A stretch of DNA of 64,000 nt from Owenia fusiformis (taxonomy: Eukaryota > Annelida > Polychaeta > Sabellida > Oweniidae): contig CAIIXF020000007.1 in assembly GCA_903813345.2 (NCBI GenBank), forward strand, positions 38,092,759-38,156,758, in the 5' to 3' direction. The notes under the pieces are model-generated. The model saw only the letters and a program-made list of their open reading frames with translations, ran no database searches and was not told where the DNA came from. The stretch's first letter is position 1. Every line of letters begins with the position of its first letter. A program made the position numbers and the translations under genes. Below, one piece after another: positions 22,306 through 35,499 of this stretch.

Positions 22306-24345
22306 TTTGTGTCTATACACCTTTGACTTTGAATTCTTGTAGGGAACCCCAAGGCATGTAAAAAAGTTTGTGAACCCATACAAAGTAGGCTTTAAAGTGG
22401 TGAATCAGCAAAGTTGAAGCGAGTTGAAGTTTGACAAGATGCTAGAAATTGTTTTTATATCCCATTTGATGATGCTGCAATTATGATTACACATTGTAAA
22501 CAATAATAAGACATGTACGAGGGCATTTGAAAAGTTCGTTTCTTTTTGCTCTAAAAATACCAGGAATGATCAGAACAAGACAATATTTACAGGATGTATA
22601 TATTAAATATTTATTATTAATCTGTGAAAATTTTAGCGTTTAATACGTTATAGCCACAGTCTTACATACATTTGAAATATACTTGTCTCGATACCGTAGA
22701 GCTGTGGATGTGGAAACTTGTACGTGACAATCAATGTATCCAACTATAATGTGCAGTCCATGCACCTATCTTATCATTTACACAACATTAGGCCAGTGGG
22801 ACTAAGTCAGGGCTCTATATCTCCTACAAAGTATTTTCCCCCAAATAGAATGCAAAATGAAAATAGAATTTCTAAACCTCCGTATCCAATCCATAAAGGC
22901 ATTTTCTTGCCCATTACCTAAGCATTCCTTGGTGGTTTGCAATTGCTGTATCGCTGTCTTAGTTCTTAGTTTATTGAATCTTAGTTTATGATGAATTATA
23001 GATGTACTTGTAAGGTCCCTTGATAGAAAGTTGTTGCTACATCCCAGCTGGGTTTTTCCACTCGGGGCATCGAATTTATCACACTTCTTTCAATTTCTTT
23101 ATCTGGCTTGTTAAACCTATGCTTGCAGTCGTTAGTTATTTATTTCCCTGGGGCGCCCCCGGGTCATTACACATTAAAATACATCCATATGCCTTTATTT
23201 ATGTATCTGTCTAGTCATAAAATAAAGCCGAAATTGTATAAATGTTAAAAATTTTAGCTATTTTGAGATTTAATAATATTTAAAATTGAACCCTTCAATG
23301 ACTGTATCATGTTCCACGTAGGTGGGTAGGTGGGTGTGAGGTAGGAGGTTTTTTATACAAAACCTTTTGTTAGCTGACATATACCATGATCAAAAGTCCC
23401 ACTATGCCCAATACCAGAATACCAGAATACGTATCCGAGGAAAAAATACTACGAGAGGCGAGAAGCCTATATTTTTGGAGAATATGTATTCTGTTTTATT
23501 ATGCACCTCCCTTGGTTAATATCATATTCCTACCATTAATTTACTGTAGATAAATAAAAGATGGTGTTAAATTGTCAAGAAATACTTTATTTCAAAGAAT
23601 GGGTCTACTAAAACAGAAGCCGAGCCTAGCATTTTTTTCGAGGATAGGTTTTCTGGCACACTGGACGGTTTAAGATCTCGTTGCTTCAATACTGGATAAA
23701 ACGAGATCTTGCTGCCACGTATGGCAATATACCCTGCAGCTCTCAACCAATCAGATTTGAGTATTTTAATGAGCTGCATAGTAAAACATGTTATCATTCA
23801 TGATTCATTCTAAACATTAAATGTACATGAACAGCAAAAGGATAGAATGGCACTTGAAATACAATTTTGAAAAATTATATTAATACACATACATGAATTT
23901 CCTATTGCTGACCACACATACCCTCAACGGTTTTATGATGTATGACAAGGATAAGCTGTGAACGTTTAAAATGGTTTATAATTAATATGTTTAGAATATT
24001 ATGATGTCATATAAAGTGTTCGAATTTATTTAGAATAATACATTTTTCTGTAATGATACACATACCATAGGCCCCTACTTTTATACTTCTCCCATCTCGC
24101 TATCAAATCTTATTGGATAAGACCCAAACTTTCAGAAATCATTGCTTATTCATATATTTACAACGTTTCATTATAATTGCAGCATCCTCAAATTATGTAT
24201 TAAAAAGTTTCTAACATATGGTCAAACTCTGACTCAAAAATGATAGAACTTGCTGACTCAGCACTTTTGACCCTGCTTTGCGGGTTCATCAACTTTTTAC
24301 ATGCCTATGGGTCCCCGACAATAATCCAAAGTCAAAATGATTCTA
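22306..24345. mobile_element. ~2-kb foldback element with ~100-bp inverted arms
   Basis: Left arm 22318-22430 (ttgactttgaattcttgtag, aaggcatgtaaaaaagttt, gtgaacc) is the imperfect reverse complement of 24240-24340 (ttgatgaacccgcaaag, aggcatgtaaaaagttg). No transposase is seen between them; exact ends are not defined. Confidence 0.5.
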
Positions 24346-24999
24346 GTTGTTTTGGACACAAAAAGCCTTGGTCGTAGATCTTTATCGTTTTGTCTTAGTT
24401 TTACAATAAAAAACAATTTATTGCACGTTGAAATAAAAATCTGGACGAGAAATCTGAAAATCGGGAATTTTGCATATATAAATCGGGTCTTGAAAGGTAG
24501 GTTTTACTAAATTTAACATTGCAAAAAAAGTAATTGTTTACATTGTCCAATGTTCTTTCATTATATTAAGTTTCATTGGTCTATTTCAAATGACCATGAT
24601 TTATCGCTATATTGTGACGATTTTTGTATTTTTAATTTTTTTCCCGCTTATCTTTCGCTACACTGGCGACTTGTAGTTTAGCAATTACTGAGAACACTCA
24701 TAGCTACCATAGAAACAACATGTCGATGATATAGCGAAAATAAGTCCATAACTCTTTCATTGTTTTAGATGTATACTAATAGTTTAACAGGGTTAAAATG
24801 AGCCGTATGGACCCTAGTTCCAACAAAAATAGTACTTTCAATCGGTATTGTCAGTTTTTGTGGAGTACTGGCCAACGACACTTAATCTTTTGCATGGTGT
24901 CCTTGGACTTGCTTAATATTCATCTTAAAAAGCAATGATAACAGTACGCGATAGACAATGGTCACTAGATAACACAACTGAATAATTGTAAAGATCACA

Positions 25000-26975
25000 G
25001 GCTCAGGTAGAATGATGCAGTCGTGTTTTTACTCTATAATTGCAATAAAACAACCATTTTTATTGAAATTCAAGATTTAGTCTAGAGACAATTTCCGACT
25101 TGCAAAATAAATATTTTATCAACATTTTTAATTTTGTGATTTTGAGAGGCTTTTTCAAAAATACTTCACTGTCAATAAAATACAGGTTTTTGCTTAAACA
25201 ATTGAACTTTTAACGTCATTTCAAATATTGTATGGCCATTGAATGCTCGCACGTCTTTCCAGATATGCTTGTTGCCATATTAACAATTATGACTGATTAT
25301 TGTTTTCAATTTAGTCATATTCAATAAAGTGCATAAGGCCAATAAAAACGGGTTGCTCTTGGTCTCATTGTGTGAAGCGTTCCCTAGATTAAGCCTAGAT
25401 TGAGGAGGTCGATCTTCTTGTCAACGGATACGAGTTTAATCCGATTAAACTGTTTTTTAGCGCTAAATGAGTACTCAGATCGTGAGTGATAAAATAGTAC
25501 TAATAAAATTGTTTTTCAGCACTAAATGAGTACTCATATCATGAATTGGTACTAAATTAGCACTCATGACATGAATGCTTATGAGTGCACTTTTCAGAGT
25601 GCTAATTCAGTACTAATTTTGTACTATATTTGTAGCACATCTCCCTGTGTAAAGAGTAAGCGTTACTCAAGCTCTATATGATAATACTGGGGGCTGATAA
25701 TGAAACCAATGCAACTGATGCCATGTTACACTTTTACAATGTTTACATGATATCCACATATCTGGTTATTGATTCGTAAAATATCATAATTTGTTTGGTC
25801 AGAAATGACGGTCAGTATATGGTTACTTGACTCTTGGGTATGCGGGACACTCTACGTCACACATTTTACCATTACAGGACCCTACCAAAGTTTACAAACG
25901 AAGGCTTATTTACCTAATATATTTAAGTTGTTCATAAAACTTACAAATCAAACAGTCTCACTTGTGATATTCTAAAATGGCTGAAATTCCAAAAGAGCAT
26001 CCACAGATCAAGGCTGCCATTAAATTCCATGTCCTTGGAGGGAAGACCAAATAGAAAACGATGAATCAGATGTGGATGTGTATGGAATAATGTAGAACGT
26101 TCAAGAACAATTCAAAATGTCCCTTCGAATAAGTTTCCTTGATGGCTCCAGGGTTTTACGTCAGCCACTGCATCAAATACAAAGAGAGTACTTGGAACAC
26201 CTCTTCGGACTATAAGAAAGAATGGCATATAAAAGCAGGTAAGAGAAAATGCACGTGATTCACTTACTTTGCCTACCATTTTTTGTTTTTCAAAGTTGAA
26301 GAGTATTTCTCAATTTAACAGATATGGTTGAATGTTATACGAAAATCTCATGAACAAATATTAAACCTTTTGAAATGAGAACATGAGGTAGGACCGTGCT
26401 TCCGGGAGACTACTATTACTTTTACACCGCATTAGATCCTTCAGAGATGTTAATATAGCTGTGTCAAATTTTGTCATAAAATTGTCAGGGAAACTTAACA
26501 TATTCAAACCATAGTACAATACGTGCCACAGGGTTGCATGCTGAGTGACGGTGGCGGAAAAGCCCAGATGCGAAAGGCGCATTAACAGAGGAAACGTGAC
26601 CCAGAGTGACAACCTTTTCATTGGCCTAATGCATAGTAATAATATTATTGAATATGACAAAATTGAATTACAAAAATCAGCCGTAATTAATATGGCATCA
26701 AATACATGTTGAAAGACTTTAGGCGGCCAAAAATTTAAAGGCTAGACAATCTTTGAAATGACGTAAAAGTTCAATTGTTCAAGCAAAAATCTGTTTTTCA
26801 TTGACAGTGGAGTGTTTTTGAAAAAAGCCTATCAAAATTATTAAATTAGGAATTTCGTTAAAAATCCATTTTGAAAATTGTCTCCAGAATAAAACATGAA
26901 AATTTTAATGAGAATGGTTGTTCTATTGCAACTATAGAGTAAAAACACAACTGCATTATTCAACCTGTTCGAGGT
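25000..26975. mobile_element. ~2-kb element with ~240-bp imperfect inverted arms
   Basis: Arm 25000-25240 (gtgtttttactctataattg, tttttgcttaaacaattgaa, cttttaacgtcatttcaaa) matches the reverse complement of 26725-26975 at roughly 80%. Between the arms, 25978-26055 has a short ATG frame (MAEIPKEHPQIKAAIKFHVL, stop), and about 26150-26240 has decayed coding-like sequence that could be transposase residue. I cannot assign a superfamily. Confidence 0.55.
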
Positions 26976-27580
26976 ACTATCACCGATCATAGTCAAATGT
27001 AAATATTTTTAAGTACTCTGTTTAATCTAACTAATTCATAAAATCTGCTGCCAGTGGAAATAAGAAGTTAATATTCAACTAGACCTACCAGGCACTCACT
27101 GTCGTTAAGTACTATAGATGTCATCAAAAGTATATACGTAAAAGAATGATGGTTGCCCCGTATGTTATATAGGTAGTACCATACAACCTATACCAGAGAA
27201 TATCATATGTCACAAAACATAGCCAATACCAAGAATAATATGATGTTGGTGATATAGAAATTTTAGATATCTTGTGAGTAAGGTAAGTACTTTTCAAAGA
27301 TAATTTGTTTTCATGGTTATTTGGCAATGTTTTTTTTATTAAATGCCGACGTTATTTTGATGCTAATAAAAACACACAATCCACTAAACAGTTATGGTCA
27401 CAGTCACAAAATACAAGTATATTAAACGGAAATGATGGATACTTATTTCATGGCATTGGAACATTTATTCAAAAAATCTTGCTTCCAATGTATTATACTT
27501 TTGATTTTTTGTGCCATCGCGAATGTTTTTTTTTCATTTCACCGCATTAAAATTACGTTTTGTCATTCTGTCAGCTTACA

Positions 27581-27830
27581 ATGGGAGACTCATTGGAGCA
27601 ATGGCGTGCTGCTATCGGCTGCTATCGGTTTTCTCATTCCAAACCGTCTACCGAGAATACTCGAATCCATTCTTTAAAGAGATCACCCAAACGGCCGAAT
27701 ACTTCATCAGTGGAGAGCAACATAAGGACCACCAAAGGGCTGAGAGTGTTTCCCCTGCTGTTGGTTATTGTAACTTTGCTACTAATCATAGGAGGGGTTC
27801 AGCTCAACCCTGGACCTAAAGACACGAAAA
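27581..27830 (+). CDS. OTU gene exon 1: leader with hydrophobic segment and 2A-like motif
   Basis: This is the first exon of a seven-exon-plus gene for a predicted OTU-type cysteine protease with a 2A-like leader. ATG at 27581 opens 83 codons: MGDSLEQWRAAIGCYRF, a basic Ser/Thr linker, a hydrophobic stretch at residues 56-71 (VFPLLLVIVTLLLII), then GGVQLNPGP at 71-79 and the donor gtatgt. A 2A peptide makes the ribosome skip the Gly-Pro bond of NPGP. The canonical form is D(V/I)ExNPGP; here it is GVQLNPGP, so activity is uncertain. 2A-like leaders joined to signal sequences are known at the N-terminus of sea urchin NLR proteins. The Leu-Glu-Gln-Trp start is one I associate with such leaders in marine invertebrates. 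The exon ends one base into a codon, matching exon 2. Confidence 0.75.
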
Positions 27831-27904
27831 GTATGTTTTTATTTGTTTATAACATGGGTAAATGGCGGAGAGCGAAGTTAAATTTGCAAGAGAGGGGGGT
27901 GTAT

Positions 27905-28000
27905 AGAGATATTGTATATCGTATAAGAGGGTGAAAATTTATTGTATATTGTATAAGAGGGGGCAAAATTTGGTAAAAGAGAAAAGATATTGCATATGGT
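27905..28000 (+). repeat. ~30-bp degenerate tandem repeat (attgtatatcgtataagagg)
   Basis: Two to three units in intron 1. The same family recurs at 30560-30680 near the other end of the intron. Confidence 0.6.
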
Positions 28001-28017
28001 TTCTCAAGGAAACGGTA

Positions 28018-28564
28018 GGTTAAATATAAAAAACAACGACATCCCCTCTACAAAAGTGCTAATGTGCTAATGTTACATGGTGTGTCATATCGCGTTTTAA
28101 AGACAATTTGATTCTAGAGTTACCTGAGAAATTTCAGCTTTATATCATATAATTTTACAGAATTACAGCACATCCTCAGTAGTTGGTATGGTCACCAGCT
28201 GCTGCTCAAACAGCAGCTTATCTGGACGGATATGATTTCAATAAAAATCTAGATAAAGGTGTGATATAGCATAATCCTCTTAGCACTTTCCTCAATTTCT
28301 TCGGAAATATATCCTTACTGTATCTGTTTTTTCAAGAGCAGTGTAAGAGCCTCTTGAACAGGCTCTTTGTCCCTCAGCTCAATACCCTGTTTTTCAGAAC
28401 TGAACCCATATGTTCAGTTTAGTAGAAATCTGGGCTAATTCTTTCATATTCCACTTTCTGAAAATTTTACCTTTAACCAGTAACAAAGCAGCAAACAAAG
28501 TATCATATGGAACATTGAGGACTTTTTGCTGTAGAGGGGAGTGTCGTTGTTTTTTGTCACCCTG
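28018..28564. mobile_element. ~545-bp mariner-type MITE
   Basis: The right end (reverse) is TA then CAGGGTGACAAAAAACAACG. The left end preserves aaaaaacaacgacatcccct. The internal sequence is non-coding. The left terminus is decayed, so its exact start is uncertain. It lies in intron 1 of the OTU gene. Confidence 0.6.
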
Positions 28565-28964
28565 TATGTTAAAAAAAAGAATTTAAAAAGACTAATTATG
28601 AAGAAATTGTATCCTAAAAATTCCCCATTGTGCTGATTCTGTAACCGTGTTAGAAAAACATGGAAAATAAGTCTCTATTTCCACATTCCAGGTCGATCCA
28701 TAAATGTTGAGAAAATCACTCTTACATTAAGAGTTTTGTGCCTTTTTCATTCAAATTTTCTACATGTGGTGTTAAATACAGTCTCGAATAAGAATGCCAA
28801 ATGTCATTGAGTTTTCTCAACTTTGATGAAGAATATGGTCACTATGGCTACTTGTTTCGGGGTATGTGGGTAAATCATTAAAATATTGAGTATAAAGTGA
28901 TGTGACCGTGTATGTGTTAATAAAAGCATCACTAGATATGCTAATATAGTAAGAGGATTTATGT

Positions 28965-29700
28965 GGTCTTAAAAGTTATCAGGGAAAGGACCACGGAAGG
29001 TATTGCAACAGATTTCAAACTATCATATGCTATTTATCAGGGATTTAAATAGTAACATATGTTAGACCAATGCATCAACTCCAGATCAAGCACTCATAGA
29101 GGTGATAAAATAATTCAGACTTTGAGACAGGGAAGGTTCAAACACCCTAAAAACGCTTTTCTGAAATGTTGACCTGATTTTTAGCCCTTTCCACTCATGT
29201 TTTTTTTCAATGTTTGATGCATCCAATATGTTGCATTTTTAAACACAGTTAACCTCTTTGAAGAAAAATATGATTCATTTTGGATAAAATGGAAAACAAT
29301 ATTTCCAGTGTTTTTTCCATGGGGAAAACTCATGTTCTCCATTGTTTTCAGCTTAATTTTGGTCGCCCAAAATTGATATCTTTAAAATCCCTGCATGAAT
29401 TATAATTTCCCCTTAAAGATGTTAACGTGTCTTAAAACGCAAACATTGAAAAAACAGATGTGGAAAGGGCTGGAAATAAGGACAACATCAAAGAAGAACA
29501 CGTTGATGGGGTCTTTGCACCTTCCCTGTCTCAAAGTCCAAATTATTTTATCATCTCTATTACTGCTTGTCCTGGAGTTAATGCATTGGCCTAAAATATG
29601 CACCTGTTTAAATCCTTAGAAAATAGCCAAAATCTAACATACGATTGAAATCTGTTGCGATACTGTCCGTTGTCCTTTCAAAGAAAGTTACTTCTAGTTA
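28965..29700. mobile_element. Foldback element with ~280-bp imperfect arms
   Basis: Arm 28965-29215 pairs with the reverse complement of 29425-29700. Shared blocks include gactttgagacagggaaggt, gataaaataatt, agccctttccac, gcaacagatttcaa and gatttaaa. The loop is about 200 bp. Identity is about 75-80%. It lies in intron 1 of the OTU gene. Confidence 0.65.
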
Positions 29701-30142
29701 CATAGAGTAGTTTTCATTCTCATCAATAAATCTTTGCCTTGAAATCATTGGTAAAACAAGTTATTTGACTATTATGAAAATTTACTTAATTTTGGCACAC
29801 TTTTGTTTGACTTATAGACTGTTTTAAGGCTGTCTTATCTGAAATCCTAAAGTGTTTCTGTTTCAAATCTTCAAACAATCACGTCATCTTTCCTTTATTT
29901 CAATCTGAATTTTTTACATGGAAGTCCTTTGTTTCTGAAACTGTTTTAAATACTCAACGTTTTCCAGGTGACTGTTATACAAAATAACAGTATTCTGGTG
30001 CATTGTGAATCTTGACTACTAATAGCTACCTGACAGTGTTATGGTCAAAGTAGGTCGTAAAGAGAAGTCATGAATCTTATACCATAAATATGTTTTAAAT
30101 CAACATGTATACCCGAAAATAAAATGTGGTCACAGACATTGA

Positions 30143-30380
30143 TGTAGCCAGGGGTGCGATGGGTGCAACCCCCCCCCTCCCCTATAATCAATAAAACATG
30201 AAAAAGAAGAAGAAAGGAACTTTAAAAACGCTTTTTGTTTGAAGCTTCTACCTCAATTTTGAAGGATGTTGAATAAGTTTTCGTCAAATTCAAAATAAAC
30301 CTTATTCCACAATCTCACCCCTCACTGGAAACCAACAATTGTTTGGCGTTCGGACCCCCCTGACTGAAAGCTGGCTACGC
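30143..30380. repeat. Copy of the GTAGCCAGG-type short interspersed element
   Basis: It starts gtagccaggggtgcgatggg, carries a C run, and ends gaaagctggctacgcccg, so the ends are inverted (GTAGCCAG/CTGGCTAC). The interior aligns with 771-1018. It lies in intron 1 of the OTU gene. Confidence 0.72.
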
Positions 30381-30559
30381 CCGTGCACAGATGTACCCAA
30401 ATGCTGTCTTATTCATAATGTAATAAATGAAATCATTGTAGTCTGTATGTGCAGCTTATACTCTATTTGCCTGATAATAATACAATTACTGTAGTTCATG
30501 TATTTCCTTACGAATATCCAACAGAAGTTTCAAAATTATCGTACATTGTATTTCACCTG

Positions 30560-30680
30560 AACTTTTGTAAAATATCATATATGGTATAAGAGTTGTGAAA
30601 AATATTGTATATGGTATAAAAGGGGTGACACAATATTGTATATGGTATAAGCGAGTTGAAAACTATTGTATATGAATTTC
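30560..30680 (+). repeat. ~30-bp degenerate tandem repeat (attgtatatggtataag)
   Basis: About four units, the same family as 27905-28000, lying 120 bp upstream of OTU gene exon 2. Confidence 0.7.
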
Positions 30681-30796
30681 CAAGACCCCTAATACACCCC
30701 CAAACCCCAAAGAGAGGCACCGAGCTTATTATCAAAGTCAAGAGCCAGCTATTCATAGTCTTGCTAATTAACTTTTAAGATGTATTTTGATTCTAG

Positions 30797-31017
30797 TTCC
30801 ATTTGAGATTCTACCGAGTAGCGAGCACTTGACCTTAGACCACCCACTTGATTCAGTATTGGAGAGGCACGGTTTGGCAATCGTTGAGAATAGTGGAATG
30901 GGTGATTGTCTCTTCGAAGCTCTTAGCGATCAGTTGAAACGCCTAACATCAGCTCAAGTGTCTGCAAATGATCTGCGACGATTACTATTGGAATGCATTC
31001 AAGTACATCCAATCTTG
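30797..31017 (+). CDS. OTU gene exon 2: start of OTU protease domain (catalytic Asp/Cys)
   Basis: The acceptor is tgattctag and the donor atcttg followed by gtgaga. The exon is 221 bp; it completes a codon with exon 1 and ends in phase 0. About 36 residues in, VENSGMGDCLFEALSDQL appears: the GDCLF motif holds the OTU catalytic Cys (about residue 121 of the joined protein), with Asp just before it. OTU proteases remove ubiquitin or related modifiers, usually in the cytosol. The exon joins directly to exon 1, so the protease would follow the NPGP by only 20-40 residues. Confidence 0.82.
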
Positions 31018-31237
31018 GTGAGAATGGATTTTTCACAAAATAGGCAAACGTTTTTCTAAACGTTAATTTATCCCGTTTTCATGAATTCCAGTGGCGTCTG
31101 TGGGTTAAATGTTCCTATTTCCTTCATTTAATGACACGCGTGCATTTTTTCTTGAAAGTGCATGAACTCTCAAGTTTACTTTCAATTGAAACGCCTTCCA
31201 ACAATTAATCCAACTGCAATTCATTTTTTATTTTTAG

Positions 31238-31571
31238 CCCAATGGTGAACATGTTATGACTCTTTTTGATTCGGGAGATAATAAAGAGTGGCGGCAATTT
31301 GCAGCAACCTTTGACTCAAATGAAGATCTCCATACTCGACAATTGTCCTGGTATACCAATGAATATATGGTGAGACCGGGTGTATGGGGGGATAATGTTA
31401 TGCTGTATGCCTTTGCCAAACTGTATGGTATAGATGTCGCTATATACTCTGCTAGAACTGATGAGCCCTACAAAATTGCAGCTGATGACGAACCTGGAAA
31501 TCAACAGAGAATGACAGCAAAACTGGGATATGTCACACATTTGCATTTTGCAAGCCTTGTTGACATAACAG
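31238..31571 (+). CDS. OTU gene exon 3: rest of OTU domain (catalytic His)
   Basis: The acceptor is tatttttag and the donor acag followed by gtaagt. The 334 bp start in phase 0 and leave one base. It contains WGDNVMLYAFAKLYGIDVAI, the usual OTU segment between Cys and His, and ends THLHFASLVDIT, where His (about residue 260) precedes a hydrophobic residue as in OTU H(Y/F)xS motifs. Together exons 2-3 give about 150 residues, a normal OTU domain length. Both catalytic residues are present. Confidence 0.84.
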
Positions 31572-31878
31572 GTAAGTATTGCTCTAAAAGTAATATTTCT
31601 TGTTTCGGTATAATTGATTTCTCAATATGAGCATACCGAATGATGTCATTTTCTATAAATGATATAAGAAAGGGTACGGGTTCAATGAAATGATCTGTTG
31701 TGCGATTAAAATAAAATTGTTTTTAAATTATGTTAATCATACTCTCATCTGGCAGCTTCGTTTTAATTTAGCACATGATGTCCTATTTACACGCATTTAA
31801 TCCAACTGTATTTTACTTTGACTTCAATTGGTTAACATATGACGATTGGTAGAATTGCGTGATAATTTCATTTTATAG

Positions 31879-32139
31879 ATGTCAATGATGGTGAGATCGG
31901 TTGGCGTGTTATGTCTGATAGACTCGGAGACTTGTTTCTGCAGTTACTGAATTCAGAGGTTGTTGAAGACAGAGAAGCAACAGTAGGTCTGTTGAGCCAG
32001 ATGGTTGACAGTTTCTTTGAAGCTAAGGATAAGGATATAAAATGGCCCGATGGTCTTTCTCAACTGGTCTATCAGCTTGTAAAACGTGAACTTGAACGAG
32101 CAACCGGAGTGGTCCCTGGCTTTCTCAAGCACACTGATA
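31879..32139 (+). CDS. OTU gene exon 4: helical segment, unknown domain
   Basis: The acceptor is attttatag and the donor ctgata followed by gtgagt. It is 261 bp and phase 1-1. The peptide (LGDLFLQLLNSEVVEDREAT, then VDSFFEAKDKDIKWPDGLSQ) looks alpha-helical with regular Leu/Val spacing. No family is recognised. A death-fold or other all-helical adaptor domain is possible but not shown. Confidence 0.75.
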
Positions 32140-32639
32140 GTGAGTAACCCGGGCATTTTTTATGACTTTGAAGGAACGTGCTCCGAAGGAATCAAGTACA
32201 TATTCATTAGTAACTAGTGATTTAAAATCCCATGATACTAGTACTTAGAGAAAATCGTATTGTTTCGCCCAATCCCGCTCTCGAAATGAATCCACCTTCA
32301 CATCCTGCTCACGAAAAGGGTATTCAAATCCCATTTAAAAATTAAGAGATTTTGAAACGTAAGGAGTATGAAGGCATGTTTTAGCCTATTAAACACAGGC
32401 GAATAGTAATTCCATCATCATTCTCTGATACAAACAGTTTCTATACTAGTAATTCAAAATGTCATAAAGTTTAGTCTTCGGATATTATGTAGACTACTAA
32501 TTTAACGGATTTCTGATTTTGCTTCGAACAAAATTTAGATATGCTATGGACCTTAAAATTTCATGAAGAGAGTTAGGAAATCATGGAATAAAAAGCTTAT
32601 TTACTGGTCGGAATTGAATATGGGTTTATTCCTATTATT

Positions 32640-32960
32640 ACCACCTTGCCGGGCCAGTTCTAGGGGTTTTAGTGCTAGTTTAAAAGGCATTAATTTTACT
32701 ATATCGACCTGAGGAAAGTGTGAGGTCATAGTGGTGGTCCATATGGACCGGTCTAGAATATATTCTGGACCGGCAATTTTTCCCCGGGAAATTAGATATG
32801 GTTCAGTGCGTAAGATTTTCTCGCTATTTCTGCTATGTCGTAAACGGTGGTAATAATACTAATAACGTCATTTCTGCGAGCAATATAGTGAAATATTGGA
32901 CCTTGGACCTTCGCCCTTCGGTCCAATATTTCACTATACAGTCAAGCCAAGTAAGTAAGT
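32640..32960. repeat. Palindrome-rich short element in intron 4
   Basis: It contains an almost perfect hairpin at 32884-32938 (arms tatagtgaaatattggacc and its complement) and a second at about 32735-32775 around ggtccatatggaccgg. Probably a small MITE. Confidence 0.6.
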
Positions 32961-33940
32961 CAACATTCGAAAATAAAAATCCCAAAAATCGTACATCTTT
33001 GATTTTCAAAATAATTTGTGAGATGGTTATTTAGATGATAATACACATTTTAACACACTAATTTTGAGTACATCTCGAATCCATTCTCAACAAAGCGTTC
33101 TCGAAATAAGTATTCGAAATGTTTGAGTTCGGGATGATAAAAGTACGTTAAGATATACCGCTCCTTAACAAACTCCTTCAGGAACAAAATAGTGAATCTA
33201 ATGCATATTCTTCGTATTTATTTCCTGACGCATGCCAATGAATATTGCATAAGTAAATATCTCCGTTTTAAAAAAAATTGAAAACGTTGTTCTCTACAGG
33301 TGCCATTTTTTATAATTGAAAAACAAAATTGAACAATTTGCATTTCTAAATTGATAAGTTTCTTACAACTTAACTGTAAACGATTTAAGTCATTAATAAT
33401 ATTTCCCTTAGTGAACCCATGTTGAATAGACAGTAACTGGGTCAATGTTTTGTGTTCAACCTTGTTTTCATGACTTTTAAACATGAGTCGACGATTATGT
33501 AGAAAATTTCATTTTCAAATGTAAGCGTGTCAACTCCTGTTTTTGCACAATATTTAGCCCTTTATAATGATAGATCGCCAAAATATGCACGTACCTCTCA
33601 ATTAGGCGATATGTTTTTCAATTTATAGATGTAAACTATAAACTCAAACAAAAATTCATATCACCCGCTGTATTATTTTGATTACACATGACGAAATTTT
33701 CACTCCCGGGGAGCACTTTGGTATCACTTTGAAGGAGGATTCTTGAAAAATCGTTCGAATTTTCACAAAAGGTTTCACGTAATTGTATTGCTTTGTTTAA
33801 GCCTCGACTTATATTATACTCAATCCGATACCATAATTATGAATCAAAATGAAACATTCAATTCACCGGGTTAAATAATAAACCGTTTCGAGAATTGATG
33901 ATTTGAGATAATTGTGGATATTTATATAAATGTAAGTTGG

Positions 33941-34993
33941 CATCCCTTAGGAAAAATGTTATGGGTAACCCTTAGGTTTCACATAACTACCCATATTGTT
34001 ACCCATAGCCCCCAAGTACCCATAACATAAGGGTAATTGATGCCGTATCCAACTTTAGTTTTTTGGTAATGACTTATAATGGGTAATAATGGGTAAATAA
34101 TGGTTTTACGTTATGCCATTATGTGCAGGTTATTTGGAATTTATGTGTATGTTATGGGGACACATAATTTGCCTATAACCTACACATGACTTGCACATTG
34201 CTAATACATAATGCCCCATTACACCATCATTATCTACAAATAACATGCACATAACCTGTACATAATGTACACATATTTTACCAGTCAGGGTTACAGCCAG
34301 GGTCGATCGAGTCAAAAAAATATTTCTAAATTATTGAAAGGTGAATTTGTGCAAACACTGCCAAATTTAAAAATTGAATAATAAGAATTGTTAATATTCA
34401 TAAAACATGTACTGCTTGTTTCAATAAAATTATACTGAAAGAAAGGTTATTGGTATCCAATCATCAGAAACACAACAGTTCAATAGTTTAATGAGTTTTT
34501 GGGAATTATCTGAAATATATATTATATATCTCAATATACACACCATTAAGTATTTAAGGACTTTTTTAGTTTACAATGCAAAACATGCACATATAATTTA
34601 GTTTGTAATCCTGGTCCTAACAATATAGAAATATATTGAACTGGTATAAATAATATGAAAATATTTGTCATATTGTTGAGCATTCTATTAAGAATAGTGT
34701 CTCCCCCTTCAGAAAAATATAAACAAAGCTGAAAATGTAGAGTACCCATACTTTATGGGTAACACATAATTAACACACTGTCACTAACCATGCTTAGCCC
34801 ATAACATCTACTATGTTAAATTATGAGTATATCATTGTTTTAACATGTAAGTTTTAACCATAACTATTGGTTATGGGTAACATTATGGGTAACACTATGG
34901 GTAATGTACATATAAACCATAAATGACCTAATGAATTACCATTATTATGGATAACACTATGGGTAATACCCATAACATTTTTCCTAAGGGATG
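33941..34993. mobile_element. 1,053-bp TIR element (MITE-like)
   Basis: The left end catcccttaggaaaaatgtt matches the reverse complement of the right end, ending ttcctaagggatg, over about 28 bp. Inner parts are rich in tacccataac/gttatgggta in both orientations. There is no open transposase frame and no clear target duplication. It lies in intron 4 of the OTU gene. Confidence 0.7.
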
Positions 34994-35499
34994 TATTCGA
35001 CAGCTAATGTACACACATGATGTATGCATCAACGTGTGACTTAAATATCAATTCGTGACAATCGCATTTGGCTTCCAAAAATTAAGTTGGAAATTACAGT
35101 AATAGGAGATTAACGAAAACGTCAATCACATCCAAATATCCGTACGACGTCAAGTATTAACAAAATACTTTTCGTGCATCTCGAACATGGCAAGGTTCTG
35201 TTATCCAGCAATGTGCATTTTGAAAGAAAAAATTCACAAATATCAACAAATTTCATTGAGTAGGATATTACATTCGAAATCACAACTTTCAAATTATTTT
35301 TTTTAACCAAGAATTGTAAGAACTTGAAACATGTTGTGAGTTTTTCAAACGGCATATCCTCATTCACGTTCTTTGACAAGGATGAATCCATTTGAAAACA
35401 TGGATTTTCTTGATGATTCTTCAAAACTACCCTTGAAATATAAGTATGTAGGATATTACAGTGTAAATTGACACGCATTTATTTGCTCGATATCCTGAA

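Noticed and set aside
23567-23797. Minus-strand 76-codon frame
   Set aside because: The sequence includes repeat-like phrases (ctctcaaccaatcagattt) and lacks splice signals or a domain.
25978-26240. Transposase gene between the arms of the 25.0-27.0 kb element
   Set aside because: Only a 26-codon ATG frame and scattered coding-like phrases; too decayed to assign.
27305-27677. Alternative first exons in two other frames over OTU gene exon 1
   Set aside because: Only the frame from ATG 27581 gives the Leu-Glu-Gln-Trp start and NPGP motif and joins in phase to exon 2.
35122-35478. 118-codon minus-strand frame
   Set aside because: No domain, no splice support, AT-rich composition with high Lys/Leu/Phe as expected by chance; inside an intron of a plus-strand gene.
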